Part shown: piece after piece, positions 45,501-57,394 of the stretch
How positions within the stretch are numbered: position 1 is the first letter of the stretch
How the letters are laid out: the number at the start of each line of letters is the position of its first letter
From: Hydractinia symbiolongicarpus
Lineage: Eukaryota; Cnidaria; Hydrozoa; Anthoathecata; Hydractiniidae
NCBI RefSeq assembly: GCF_029227915.1
Contig: NC_079875.1
Coordinates: 22,437,001-22,501,000, forward strand
Reading direction: 5' to 3'
DNA: 64,000 bases
Notes under the pieces: generated by a model
What the model saw: only the letters and a program-made list of their open reading frames with translations
Told to the model about the DNA's origin: nothing
Database searches by the model: none
Made by a program: the position numbers and the translations under genes

Positions 45501-48500
45501 ATAGATTTTTTTTTGTCTTCATCTTGTGTTGCTAAACCTGTTAACGGTAAGTAAGTGACTTATGTCTTATATGAAATTAAACTTAGGACGGTTCCTGGCG
45601 TTGATCCAAAGGCCGCAATTTAGGGATGCATCGAAATTTATAACTGGGAAGTTTTCTTGTGCTGTTGATACATTTTTTGAACTTTGTATTAATGCTGTAT
45701 GTCAATACTTGCCTTCTTGTGAAGAAGGATGTTACATGTTAAGGTTGTTATCTGATGTTAAGGTACATTATGATGTCAATTATCTCTAAAGATTTCGTGT
45801 ATATACGGCCATGACTAAAACTGCTTACATTTTGTTGGTCTTCAGTCAGGGAAAACAGCAAATTAGGGATCAACTGTTATCAAACCATGCACCATCAGCA
45901 TTTTCGAAAAATCTTCAACGAGAGAGTAGATTTTAAATGATTTTATTGGTTAACTATTGAGTAATAATTCAATGCTCAAGTTCATACATAACAATCTGTA
46001 TCCTAGAATTTCAAGAATTTTTCAGATTAGTTATAAAAATATCCAGTTAAAGTTTTTAGAATATATACTACATATATGTAAAAAAATTATTTCTTAATTT
46101 TTATTTATTACATTGTATTTTAGGTTAGTGACAATAATAATCAAGAATTAGAATACTTATGATTTGTTTACTCCATTGTTCTCCGTTTTCAAAGTCTATT
46201 CTTCATATTTCAGAATCTTCCAGGCTAATGACGGAAATCGTTAAGCCGCAGGGCTTCTTATTTATAATTTTTCCCCTGGGCAATAAGCTTATCCAAAAGT
46301 CCCTAGTCGATTCCGTTCTGATATGTGTTATCATACCCGTTATCACTCAGTTACATGAAACATCCACCATTTTCCATTTTAAATTTCGATCCCGTTCTAA
46401 ATTCGTATTTTTTTAAATCGTTATTAGCAATTCGGGGCGCATTAGAGGTAACTATGGCTAGTATTATTAAGTGGGACGGAGATATATGTACGCGTTGTAT
46501 TATTTTTACTCCCATATTTTGTGTATCAAAATGGTACCACAGTAGCGATATATAGAGACATATATTGTTGTCATTTGTTTATTATCTAACTGTATTGCAA
46601 ATGAATAAAATTGTGAAAAATGTCATTTTTGGGACTAATGTATACGATATGTTTAAATATATTTGTAAGTGTAAAGAAACAAACATTGTGAATAACCTCC
46701 CACCTTTCCCTATAATTTTCTTCCAAGTATCCTTATCCTGCGACTAACCTCATTTCAAGGTTGAAAATTAGTCAGAGAAGTCTAGATAAATAAACTTAAC
46801 ACTCTTAATTTGGAAAAGCGAGAGCTTAAACAAAATTCAAATTGAGTGAAAGCTTAGCTGACTGTCCTAGCTAGAGAAGGTTGAGGTTATTAATTAGCAA
46901 ACACCATAGTTGCTAAAAAATCTATCTGCTAATCAGAGGTGTTTGCTTTTTGAAAAGTTGATATTTGCAGGGATATTTCCGATAAATCGAGTATATTTTA
47001 CGCCTTTTTGGGGTTTTTTGGAAGGTTTTAGCTGAAGTTGTCAGCGAAGTATGAACTTGCACTTAAGGTTGTTTGATGAAAAAGAGCTATAAAAAAAGAA
47101 AAAGAGCTAAAATTGCACTATTTCTAAATTTTTAAAATAGCAACGACATTAATAAAATAAAAAATAAAAATTTTCGTTTGTTATTTCTTCACAAAAAAGA
47201 GCAGTTGTCGTCATTTTCCACAAGTGTCCACTGATCACAGCGTTTTTTAAGACAGTATGATAACAATTAACCAAAATTGATTATAAAGAAAATGGAAAAA
47301 TATCATATTGTTTCGCTAACTTTTACGATTCAATCCGTAGCTATACAAGAATCAACTCTCTCGCCAGAAAAAGAAATCCCTTCGTAGTTTATCTTTTTCC
47401 CTCTGTTCTACCGAAAAAGAACCCCGAACAAAAATCCATTCGAAACTAATTGTTCTCATTGTTTTAAAAATAAATTGGAACCAATTTGTGATTTATAAAT
47501 AACTTTTTAATTTTGTAAAGAATGTAGTACTCTTCCATCAATTTATTCAAAAGAAAAATTTGCATATTATAGTAGCTGGGAGATCCGACATTCCATGCCG
47601 AATAGCGCGCTACAGAAAACCTTTGCAGCCTTTTACACTTTTACTGCCTTTCACGGAGTCCTTTCAGATCGATCGAAGCGAAGGAATTAGCATAAAAAAT
47701 TTTGTATTAGCAATACTTCTTGAGATCATGGATGTACGTGTTGAGATATAGTATTGCACAGAAGGACCCTTAAAGCACGGGTTCTGGAAATATCCGGGCT
47801 ACGGATCAAATTTTGTTAACTGATTATTTGTCAACTGAAAAAGGAAGGGGCTTTCCAAGGGTTAAGCTTTTTCTAGAAAAAATAGATTGTGGCTGGAAAA
47901 TTCTTAAAAAGAACTGCCCCAAGCCTCAGGCTTCACTAATTCTCATAAATAAGCATGTGCATCCTGGTCCATGTAGGTAGCTAAATACCTCAATATAGAT
48001 GTACTTAAGATTTGTAATAAGCAAAAGAACGTTATGAAGTGCCAACTAAACCTAAGAATTAAAGAAGCAAAATGGATTAGGTTTTTAATAACAAGCCAGG
48101 ACTGTAAGTATAGCTAACTTTTCTCCATACCGCTTTTAACCGGAAGGCTTTCATTTGTCATATGTTTACTTCTATGCTCTTGTACCTTAAAATGTACTAG
48201 GGTAAAAATGGGAGAAGCAAGACAAATAGCTCTTTCAATACTACCCACTATAGCTGGGGTATTTCGACCATTAACACCAGAGCTACTTCTTTCGCGCTAG
48301 CCACATATAAAAAAAACCTGGAAACAAGATTAATGAATAACGAGTGAATTTCATAATTGACTAATTAGTCGAATTTGCTGTTTATCTAAAAAAACTCTAG
48401 GCGTTTATTAGACCTCCAAGATAAGACCTGATGTTTTCTCTCGCTTTTATAGCGCATCTTAAAAAAGGCATCACAAAAAATCCTTCAAATTAAGCTTCGA

Positions 48501-49873
48501 AAAAAAAATGAGATACAAACATTTGCTGCTAAACAATATCAATGTTTAAAAAATAAACCAGAGGCCTATGCCTTGCAGATTTCCCGCCATTAGATCAGTG
48601 TTTGGAATAGCCTGGTAAATTTTGAAATTTGAAAAAAGCAGGAAATATCAGGGAAAATTAACGAATATATTTCTAAACTTAAATTTTAGTCATTTTGTAT
48701 GCAACTAAAAAACAGCATTCTAAAAAAGATAAAGCTAAGAATACTATATGAAGCTACTTAAAATCGTAATAGACTTCAGCGGGCAAAGAGTTCCACAACA
48801 TATAGGTGCTCTGTATGAAACTGTTTCATGTCCATATCTAACAGTTTTGAACACTCGTTTTCAATAAATTATAACGTACCTCACGTATTTTAAATATTTC
48901 ATTCATAAAGCTTAGTGATAAATTATGCAAAAATTTGAAAACTTCTTTCAATAAATTACGAATGCTAGAATGGTGAATACATATTGTTTCAGTTAAGGAT
49001 AATCATGTATTAAAATCTTTATCGTAATCTCTACATGCAATTTTCAGTGATCGCAAATAACTCTATTAATCAATGAATTCTCTCTGAGCGGTTGTGAAAC
49101 ATCCATACCAGCGGACAGTAAGAGTATCGTAAAAGAACAAAAAGAGTTTATTAAAATTACCCTAGGTAGAGACTGCATGTAAAAGCTGATAGACACCGAC
49201 AAACTATAATTATTTAATATTGGAAAAACGATATATAATACAATACAGCCTTACAAAATTTCGTTCTGAAATTACAGCTCAACCAAATGCCTGTTTTTCA
49301 TTAGACACAAACTCACATTTATCATATATTAGAGGAGTTACATCATATCATTCAAGATAAAAAAGAAGTATTCATATTTGGCGAAATTAAGTGGACATTA
49401 AATTTATGCTTACATATATATTAATTTTTATGTTTCCATATATATACCATGTGATTTTTTGCTGCACCATGTTTTGTGTAACCTGCATTAAATTTCACTT
49501 GTAATAGTAACAATTTGGTGTTCGAAAAACTGTTCTTGTAGTGTCCACACTGCAACTATTTTTGGGAGCCGGACCTTTTATTCCTTGTTTGGTCATAAGT
49601 AGCTACATGCTATGAGGATTATATTTTGTTCTTCAATTTAGATCAAAACATTCAAACATTTATAAACAATGACTTTTATGCTCCCTTAAAATTGCTTAGC
49701 TGGTTGATTCACACCAACCTCGTCCCCAGGGCATCTTGTATCAGAATTTGGTCTTTTGTGTTATTTATTAATGTATTTAGCAAACCGTTTCTACTTCCTA
49801 TTGCCTAAATGCTCGACTCAGCCCCTATTTGCAATAAGCAATCTCTTTCGAATGAGCCATATCCTAAAATTAA
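45501..49873. other. Long stretch without recognised genes
   Basis: Frames at 45562-45789, 46159-46416 and 47560-47751 have no recognisable motif. The segment at 45868-45938 (with TGTTATCAAACCATGCACCA) repeats one at 22905-22975. A CCTCGTCCCCAGGGC end motif lies near 49720. The rest is AT-rich unique-looking sequence. Confidence 0.5.
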
Positions 49874-50495
49874 AGGGGAACTCCAGTAAAAATCACTTTT
49901 TACTTTTTTGTTACATGCGTACTCAAAAAACTTACTTTACTTGTTTTTCTTATTTAAAATTGTTGTACAAGCCTTCGCATATTCAATTTTTTTCTCATAA
50001 AAAAACAGGCGCGATTTCATTTAGGACTGGACCCGATTATAAATAATGACATCACATCGTGCAGAAAGTTTAAAGCGAGAACATTCATGTTAAAACCTAT
50101 AGCTTACATTTAAATCGCTTTTTGTATGTAATTTACGTTTAAATCTTCAAAAAATGGTTAGTTGCTCTGCGTTTCGATGTACCGATCGATCAGAGAAGTG
50201 TAGAGAAGTAAGTTTTCACATAATCTGTGAAAAAAGAGAGACTTAAAAATGGCTAAACAAAATACGTAGTGCAGGTGATCTACCAAGCGATCAAAGTTGT
50301 TATATTTGGTTAGCACACTTCACAGATAGTTCTTTTAAAAGAGATCTCCAGGAAATAAACTTCCATATTAAAATATTGCCACTTTGTAAAAATGCCATTT
50401 CAGCTAGTGAACGCGATCAAAGTTTCTCATATCTTCTCATGAAGTTAAATAACATTTTTTTTCAAATATTTTTTTTTCACTGGAGTACCCCTTTA
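49874..50495 (+). mobile_element. THAP-coding MITE, possibly P-element related
   Basis: The ends are inverted copies of AAAGGGGAACTCCAGT with one difference (right end AAAGGGGTACTCCAGT). The element keeps part of a THAP-domain gene, the DNA-binding domain of P-type transposases. The catalytic region is absent, so the element would need a transposase from elsewhere. AATT lies at both flanks but is palindromic, so the target duplication is unclear. Confidence 0.7.
50154..50450 (+). pseudogene. THAP-domain fragment, frameshifted
   Basis: From the ATG at 50154: MVSCSAFRCTDRSEKCREVS, then FH, matching the start of THAP domains (Cys-x4-Cys, then SFH). A frameshift near 50240 leads to KWLNKIRSAGDLPSDQSC, then a WLAHF block and KILPLCKNAI, close to the conserved Trp, His-Phe and AVP blocks. 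The second Cys-x2-His pair is altered, so a working zinc site is unlikely. Confidence 0.6.
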
Positions 50496-52188
50496 ATTTG
50501 TGTTTTTATTTTGCTTCGGCAATTTTTGTATATATATAAAGAAATTTAACCTGTAATGTTTATGTAACGGCGAAATATATCTATCTATCTGTTTATCGAC
50601 AAATAAGCCCCTAGCAAGACTAACAAAACTATCTAGTTTAAATCTAATTTTTGTTTTTGTTTATTTTATAATGCAGTACGTAATCCACCACAACCTCTTG
50701 TAATAAGAATTGCTTCAAAAAGATATTGCACTGCACACAAGATCTTCATTTGAGTTCCAGCAGTTAATTATAAAAATCTTTCGATAACATCGCTATATCG
50801 AATTTATAGAAATTCAGGCATTATAATGTTTATTTTGCTATGCCATTGCCTTTTTCTAAATCCTCATACTAAATTCAAAAGATCAGCATAAAAAAACAAA
50901 AAATCACTCTTGTTTTCAATTATCACAAGCAATAACGAAATTATATAATGCATCTCAGACTTGTCGCAGAATTCCGTTATGACGAAGTTAGATCAACAGA
51001 CAGATGGCAATGTACAATTTACACTTTGCCGAGGAAGTCATAATAATGAAATTGTAAACTTGGTTTTGGGACCTTGGACAGGTTAAAAATGCGTCCAGAC
51101 TGAAGCCGTTTAAAATTATGTTACAAAAGAGTGTGTGGTACAGGCTGATTAGTAACGCGGTATCGGAATTTGACCTGAACAAGGTATGAAAGAATTTAAT
51201 GAACACCAAACACTGCTCGTCACTTTCTTGACGTCATTTGTATGTAAAAATATAAAAGAGATACTTACATGTTTTGAAAACAAAAAAAAAAATGAAAACT
51301 TCTTATTTCTAACAAGAACCGACTGTTGCATCAGTAACACATGTGGGTTTGTTTATATGCTAACCAAACGTTTCATTTTTCTTTTCATGTTTAAATATTA
51401 TGATTATTATGCTGTAATAGGTTTTTAATGCCCATAGGTGAAAAATAGTTTTTCTATTCGTTAAAACTATTTATTACGTGAAAAATTCACACAAAATGGA
51501 AGAAACAGCTGTTGCATTTTAAAAGTAAAATGGGATACGAAGTACCCGAGGTTCCGCATTATGGCAAAAATCCTGTTTTACAAAAGTCTATTCCGACTAA
51601 AATTTTTGGCGAAGTATAAGTTTTGAGATAGCTACGTATCCTATTTTGTTACTTTCGTTATTTCAGAACGAAAAGTTATGAAAATGAGTTTTTTATCAAT
51701 CATAAAACTGTGAGCCAAATTTATTTAATTCGTTATGAATACAGTAATGTTCAGACATATTCAATATATTCTTTATTTCTAAAAACTTTCTGGGTTTTTT
51801 CACAAAATTATTTATTCAATATAAAAGCAAATTAAATTGTCTATAAGATGATGTAAATATGAAATTTAATTTTTTTCTAGGTAGCCACTAAAACGTTCGA
51901 AACTCCCCTCCACGATGGAGAATTTCAACAAAACTTTTCACACGTGCTCACCAATACCTACTACAAATTGCTTTTTTACATTGTATGTAGATTTTCATTT
52001 TTTAAGGAAAAGTGGTAACGCACAAAAGAGCAAACAATTTTTTTCATGAGTTTTTATATAAAAAAAACGAACAAGGCGCTTATTTAAAAAAATGTGAGAA
52101 AACATTGTTGCTATGGTGATGATGGACTGGTTAAGAAATATTACGCAATAAAAAAATAAAACGTCATATATTCTTGAATTAAATATTA
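50496..52188. other. Stretch without recognised genes
   Basis: AT-rich sequence with short open frames (50988-51209, 51149-51340, 51186-51428) that show no domain. A short TCTA run lies near 50580. Nothing else could be supported. Confidence 0.5.
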
Positions 52189-52973
52189 CAATTAACTCCC
52201 GGTAAACTCCCGTATAACTCGAACACTCGATTTATCTTTCGTTCTTCCTGAAATTAATCTTTAGATAACTCGAACTTTTTACTCGAGAAAATGAAATTAA
52301 AGACTAGATAAATGTCAAATTTTAACCTTGGTTTTAGTTTATATTAACTCCTGATTTAATATTGACCACTTTCCGCGTGACTTAGTAGTTTCAATTACGT
52401 TTTGAGAACAATGGTCATGCGCGCACTTTTGTGTAGGTAAAAATCAAAACTCGCACAGGGTAAAATGGCTATTAATGCAGATTAAATGTGTTTTTTGAGT
52501 AGCATAAGATCCAAGAGGAACTGAAATTACAATTTTAACTATATTCTTTAATATTTTTCAAAAGTTTCACTAATTTTAGCCAATATTTCTTTTTGTTTAT
52601 ATTTTCTACCTGCAAAAATGCTTGCGCATGTGCAAAAAAACCGCAAACTTTTTTAACTGTTGTAAACATTGACAATCCTCTATAGATAATCAATTTACAA
52701 GGGACTTGCATGTTTTTTTTTCATCGCCAAGATTGCGCCCTTTTTTAGTAACTATTCCCTTACCTTTAAATTCGGCCTAAGAGGAGTTTCTTTTAACTCG
52801 AGCATTCGTAAGTCGAGCTATTTTCCTCGGTCTCTTGAAGGTTCTAGTTAAGCGAAGTTTTTTGTAAGAAAGTATTACCGAAAGTAGTAATGAAATTTCA
52901 AGGGACCCAAGAGAATGGTTTGAGATAATGAAAGTTTGATTTATCCGGTGTTTGAATTACCGGAAGCTAACTG
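52189..52973. mobile_element. Tigger/pogo-type MITE
   Basis: The left end CAATTAACTCCCGGTAA and the right end TTACCGGAAGCTAACTG are inverted relatives, flanked by TA on both sides (52187-52188 and 52974-52975). Subterminal motifs such as AACTCGAAC and AACTCGAGC recur inside. No transposase is present; it would depend on a Tigger element in trans. Confidence 0.75.
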
Positions 52974-53825
52974 TAGTTGGGAAATAAAAAAAATAAATGA
53001 AAATTGTCTATCCCCTAAAATAAAAAGCACTGCACCTTAAAAGCAATAATAGTAGCTACTAAATAACATGTAGAAAGTTTTTCTCCATCTTTTGATTGAG
53101 TTCAAACACTTTTATTTATAATAATAATAACAGTATTTGTTTTGATGTCAAATCAACAAAAACGCGACCACCAAAGAAAACAGATATAAGAAAAAAGCAC
53201 GTACAATTAGTACGAACTTGGTTCTCTCAGCGTTTTACACCAGGTGGAAGGCAACAAAAATAAATATAAAGACAGCTAAAAATACTGAAAATGAGATTGC
53301 TTGAATACAAGTTCACAACATTTTGAATATTAGCCTGTGTTCTACTTTCCATGTTGACGTTTAATAAAAATCAAAAATTTATTGAAGGTTTTGAAGAAAA
53401 AGACGAAAAAAAGGGAAATACAATCTTACTAAAATCATCTAATTTGTCCGTTAGTCATCAGTGTCTCGTTGCATGATAAGTATTACAGCGATCGATGTTT
53501 ACTCCCTTGTGAGTTTTCTAACGATAAAAAAATAGTTAGCTAAAAGAAAAAAAATCGTTCCTACGCACATCAATCAAACTAATTGAATTTCGAATGAAAA
53601 AGAATGTGTGAAAGTCAGTAGCCAAAGTAAAATAATACTCGATTAATTATTAAATTCTCTTGGGAAAGGGTTTGTGAATTATTCATTAAGATAGTAACTA
53701 ACACGTTTTCTTTTTTTAATTCGTTTCGTTATTCATAATTGGTTTATCCTATTAAAACTCAATTCAAATAATATTGAAACGAGGATGTAAATTTCTCTGC
53801 ATGTTACCACGAATATTTGACTTAA

Positions 53826-54671
53826 GGTGGCAGTAACCCTTTCTTAGCTGTCCAAATAACTGAATTATTTACATAGTGTTTTATTTTTATACCATTTTTT
53901 TTTTACTATTTCCTAAAAATATAGGCCTTAGTACATAATAAAATGATTTTAACTTAACACTATAATTACTGAGTCAGCAGAAATTTCTATTTAAAAATGT
54001 ATCATAAACAAGAAAAAAATTGGCTTCTACGAGCTCCAACTTTTTACAATCTCGTTATTTTTAATCGGCTTCCGATTTTAAATGAACCTTGGGTTAACCC
54101 TGTTAAAACGGTGTGCAGATTTTTTTTGTTCATTCTTATTTTTTTAACAATAGCCTTTTGTTTTTTTCAAAAGTTTCTTTATTAGCATCCCCTGCTGCAT
54201 CGAACGCTGTTGAAAGAAAAATATTCCGAATAAAAAGATTTCTGCACACCGTATCATGGCTGCATGGTTCACCAAGCATGTCTGAAAATTTTAAAGTAAA
54301 ACGAAAATGCTATCGAAAGTTAAAGCTTGTGCAGTGTAGCATAATGAAGATCGTCTTAAACTTCTACATAATGCGCTTCTTTGTTGTTATTAACGTTTCT
54401 CTTTAATAATTACGTCATTTCTTTCTGTAAAATTTTGCAAGCGTGTAGACTTAAACTATATTCAGCAGAACTAATTAATTATTCATGACTTTTATTTTAA
54501 AGAGGAATTGTTGAGGTTGAATATTTTTGGTGAAAGATAATAGTATTTTAGCCATAAAATTGTGACAGTTGTGTTATATCAGAAAAAAATGAATATATAG
54601 TCTGTAAACAATCTTTCGTAATTAATTATGTGGTAAAAAAATTTCCGATTTTTAAAAGGGTTACTGCCATC
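53826..54671. mobile_element. Non-autonomous element with TTAA target duplication
   Basis: The ends GGTGGCAGTAACCCTTT and AAAGGGTTACTGCCATC are inverted copies with one or two differences, and TTAA flanks both (53822-53825 and 54672-54675). TTAA duplications are typical of piggyBac and Kolobok elements. Short frames inside (53997-54185, 54113-54406) have no recognisable domain. Confidence 0.75.
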
Positions 54672-54675
54672 TTAA

Positions 54676-57394
54676 GAACGGATTGCGTAGAATGACAGAG
54701 CAGAATGGCGCTCACTATGGTTGGTTCAGAACCTCTAAAATGGCCTTAAATTGTTTATTTCTTATTAGGTGCTTTTCTATTGGCTTTTTGTCTACATTGC
54801 TCATAAACTTTTCTCCTGTATTTCGTGCGAGTCACTAAAGTCAAAAAATCAATAGTTCGTTTACTAGTTGTAGAAAATGTAAAGCTTTTGTCACAAACCT
54901 TTTTTTTTCCAATCAATCAATTGAATTCCGATGATATTCAATTATTATGGCACAAAGGAAAGACCACTTAAAAATAGACGATTTTAACTGAACAGTCATT
55001 ATTGTAGATGACGATTTCTACTGAGCAGTCGTCATTTATGATAAGTAAAAGTCACAAGAAAGGGCTTATTTCATCTTTTCTTGTATATGTGTTGATGAAA
55101 GACTCCGTGTCAAAACCATATGCTATTTGGCCGTTGCTTGCTTTCTTCTACAAAATTGCAAACATTTCGTTCTTTAAAGAAATACAATAATCTAAAGGTA
55201 AGCTTTCTAATGAGATCTCAGCTCATTCAAAACATTTTATTTGGATTTTAAAAACAGACGGTATTGCAAGATTTTATATTTTCACGGAAATAAATGTTAA
55301 TTTCAAAAGGAAAAATATATACCTTTTTTAAAAAAAACGTCAAGTTTCAACTCAGACTGGGTGTACTTATGTTTTTATAATGTGCAGCCTCAAAATGTTC
55401 TTATTTGTGTTCTTCCGAAAATTATGGAAATAAATGATTGGCCAAAATCAACTATATGCGGTATATTATCGACTAGTATATAATTGAATACGAGATAGTA
55501 GACGAAAGTAACTAAACAAATACACTACACGTAAATGGTCGAATAAGAAAAATAAGTCTTTTGATGTCTCGCTTATTTAGTTACAATTTCTCGCTTATTC
55601 AAAAACTATACAAGAAAATATGCTAAGTCAATTTCAATTTAACGTTTATTACGTGAACACCCATTTTAAATTAGATTTTGCAGCAACATTGTAAATATTT
55701 GATATAAAGTTCGAATTTTGTGGTTTTTGAAATTTTTTGGATTCAGTATAGTTTAATTAGCATTTCAGCATCTAAAGGTCCTGTTTGGATGTCATCATTT
55801 ACGCTGTCAAATGCTTCGTATTTTTTTTATTTCTCTGAAGGGAGATTTATCTGAGCATGCGCAGTTTTGTTTGTTTTGATTTTTCTTCGAAAAATTCGCT
55901 TCGCCGTAAAGTAGAAGCAGTTTCTACATTTCAGCAGTGAAATATATTTCGCTGTGAACCTTTAACCAATCAGGACGCAATATTCAGTGTTTATTTTTTA
56001 GAAAAACTCGTCACTCGAAAAAATATAAAATAACTTTCTGGTTTTTAATATTCAAAAAAGATTACATTGATCAGTATTTTAAATTGGCTACTTGAATTTC
56101 ACGTTAAAATCTAAAAGATATTTCGCAGCGAATCCGTCATTTACAATTCGCTCTGTGAAAATAATCCCACTTAATGAGTTTAAATTTTAAACAAAGTTTT
56201 AAATTAACATTTTGAATAAATTTTCTGGGACACGGAACATTTTTCATGCGATTGCAACAACAAAAAAATTTTGTTTCAAGCACATGATTTTTATCCTCGT
56301 GTCGCGTGGGTGCTTATGAAACAAATTTGCATGCAGCTACGCAGAAAGATGGCGGTTGTAAAAAAATGTGGGAATAGCATCCATTGCACTTCTTCTTGAT
56401 GAAGAAGAAACGAAAAATCATCTTTAACTACAGATTTCTCTTCTTTATTCATGCGCTTGCAACAAATCGTATTTTTGTTTCAATTGAATGAAAATTTGTT
56501 CCCCGAAGCTTCAATCGCTTATAATACTTATTTTAAAAATTTCACACTTTATTAACTTTTTCGTAAATTTCACACTTTATTAACTTTTTCGTGAGGGTAA
56601 CATGTATTTTAAAAAAATGCGGTACGTCAGATAAAAAAAATTCGTGAAGTCATAGCGCAACTACGTAGGGTTTTATCACGTTCACCCATCTCTAAGTAGC
56701 GGTGTTTTGGAGAACAAAATCTGTTTCAATCGCTTAGGGTCTACACTCTATACAAAGCTAAGTGAATAGCGAAACGAGATTATTTCTCTTCGATGTCTTA
56801 AGTGAAATGATTTGACTCTGGAGTGGCATTTCTTTCATGTAACTTTTTTACTTTGGTTTTTGTCAATAACCAGTGTGGAAAATCTGAACCCATATGTAAC
56901 TATTTTGGAACGAAAAAACAAGTTTAAAGATGGTCTGAAAGAAAGGGCGAAATTTTTTCTTTTAAGTCCGCTGCAATGTTATATCTGATCAAACTCACAA
57001 AACGGTTGTTAAATATTTCAAATATGTGTATTTTACATTGATATAATCTTTTATATACATTATAACTCACGCCTATAATAACAACAAAAGGAAATAAAAG
57101 AAACTAACATCGATGATAATTTAAGTTATAATAGACTTGACAGACGGTAACCTCTTTCCCAGGAAAATTTACGCTTGTACCAAAGAATATAAGAGAAAAA
57201 CCATGGGAAAAAAGCTTGAGATAAGGGAATGTCATAAAAAAGTGTGCTAGAAATTCAGGAAAGAGATAATTTTTTTTCGTCTATTTTTGTGCAGGGGTGC
57301 CATGTTATGTGACTGATCTGATGTGTTATGTCATCCTAACCAGACGCTATGGAGTTTCAGCATAAATGCTGAACATATTATTAATTGACGATTA
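54676..57394. other. Stretch downstream of the GRB-type gene, with repeats
   Basis: No gene was recognised. It holds the MITE at 55839-56173. At 56225-56480 a possible Harbinger fragment shows the motif TTCATGCGATTGCAACAA twice in similar form and a short ATAGCATCCATTGCACTTC frame. The 3' UTR of the GRB-type gene should start at 57394. Confidence 0.45.
55839..56173. repeat. MITE, AGGGAGATTT ends, copy 2
   Basis: Left end AAGGGAGATTTATC and right end GTGAAAATAATCCCACTTAA are inverted relatives. The interior matches the element at 42360-42746 in the opposite orientation, for example CCAATCAGGACGCAATATTC against the ATATTGCGTTCTAATTGG side of the first copy. Confidence 0.7.

Noticed and set aside
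45562-45789. Small gene of 75 codons on the plus strand
   Set aside because: The composition is protein-like, but no motif, splice context or homology could be recognised.
48500-49260. LINE 3' fragment
   Set aside because: Some phrases resembled reverse transcriptase ends, but no conserved block could be read.
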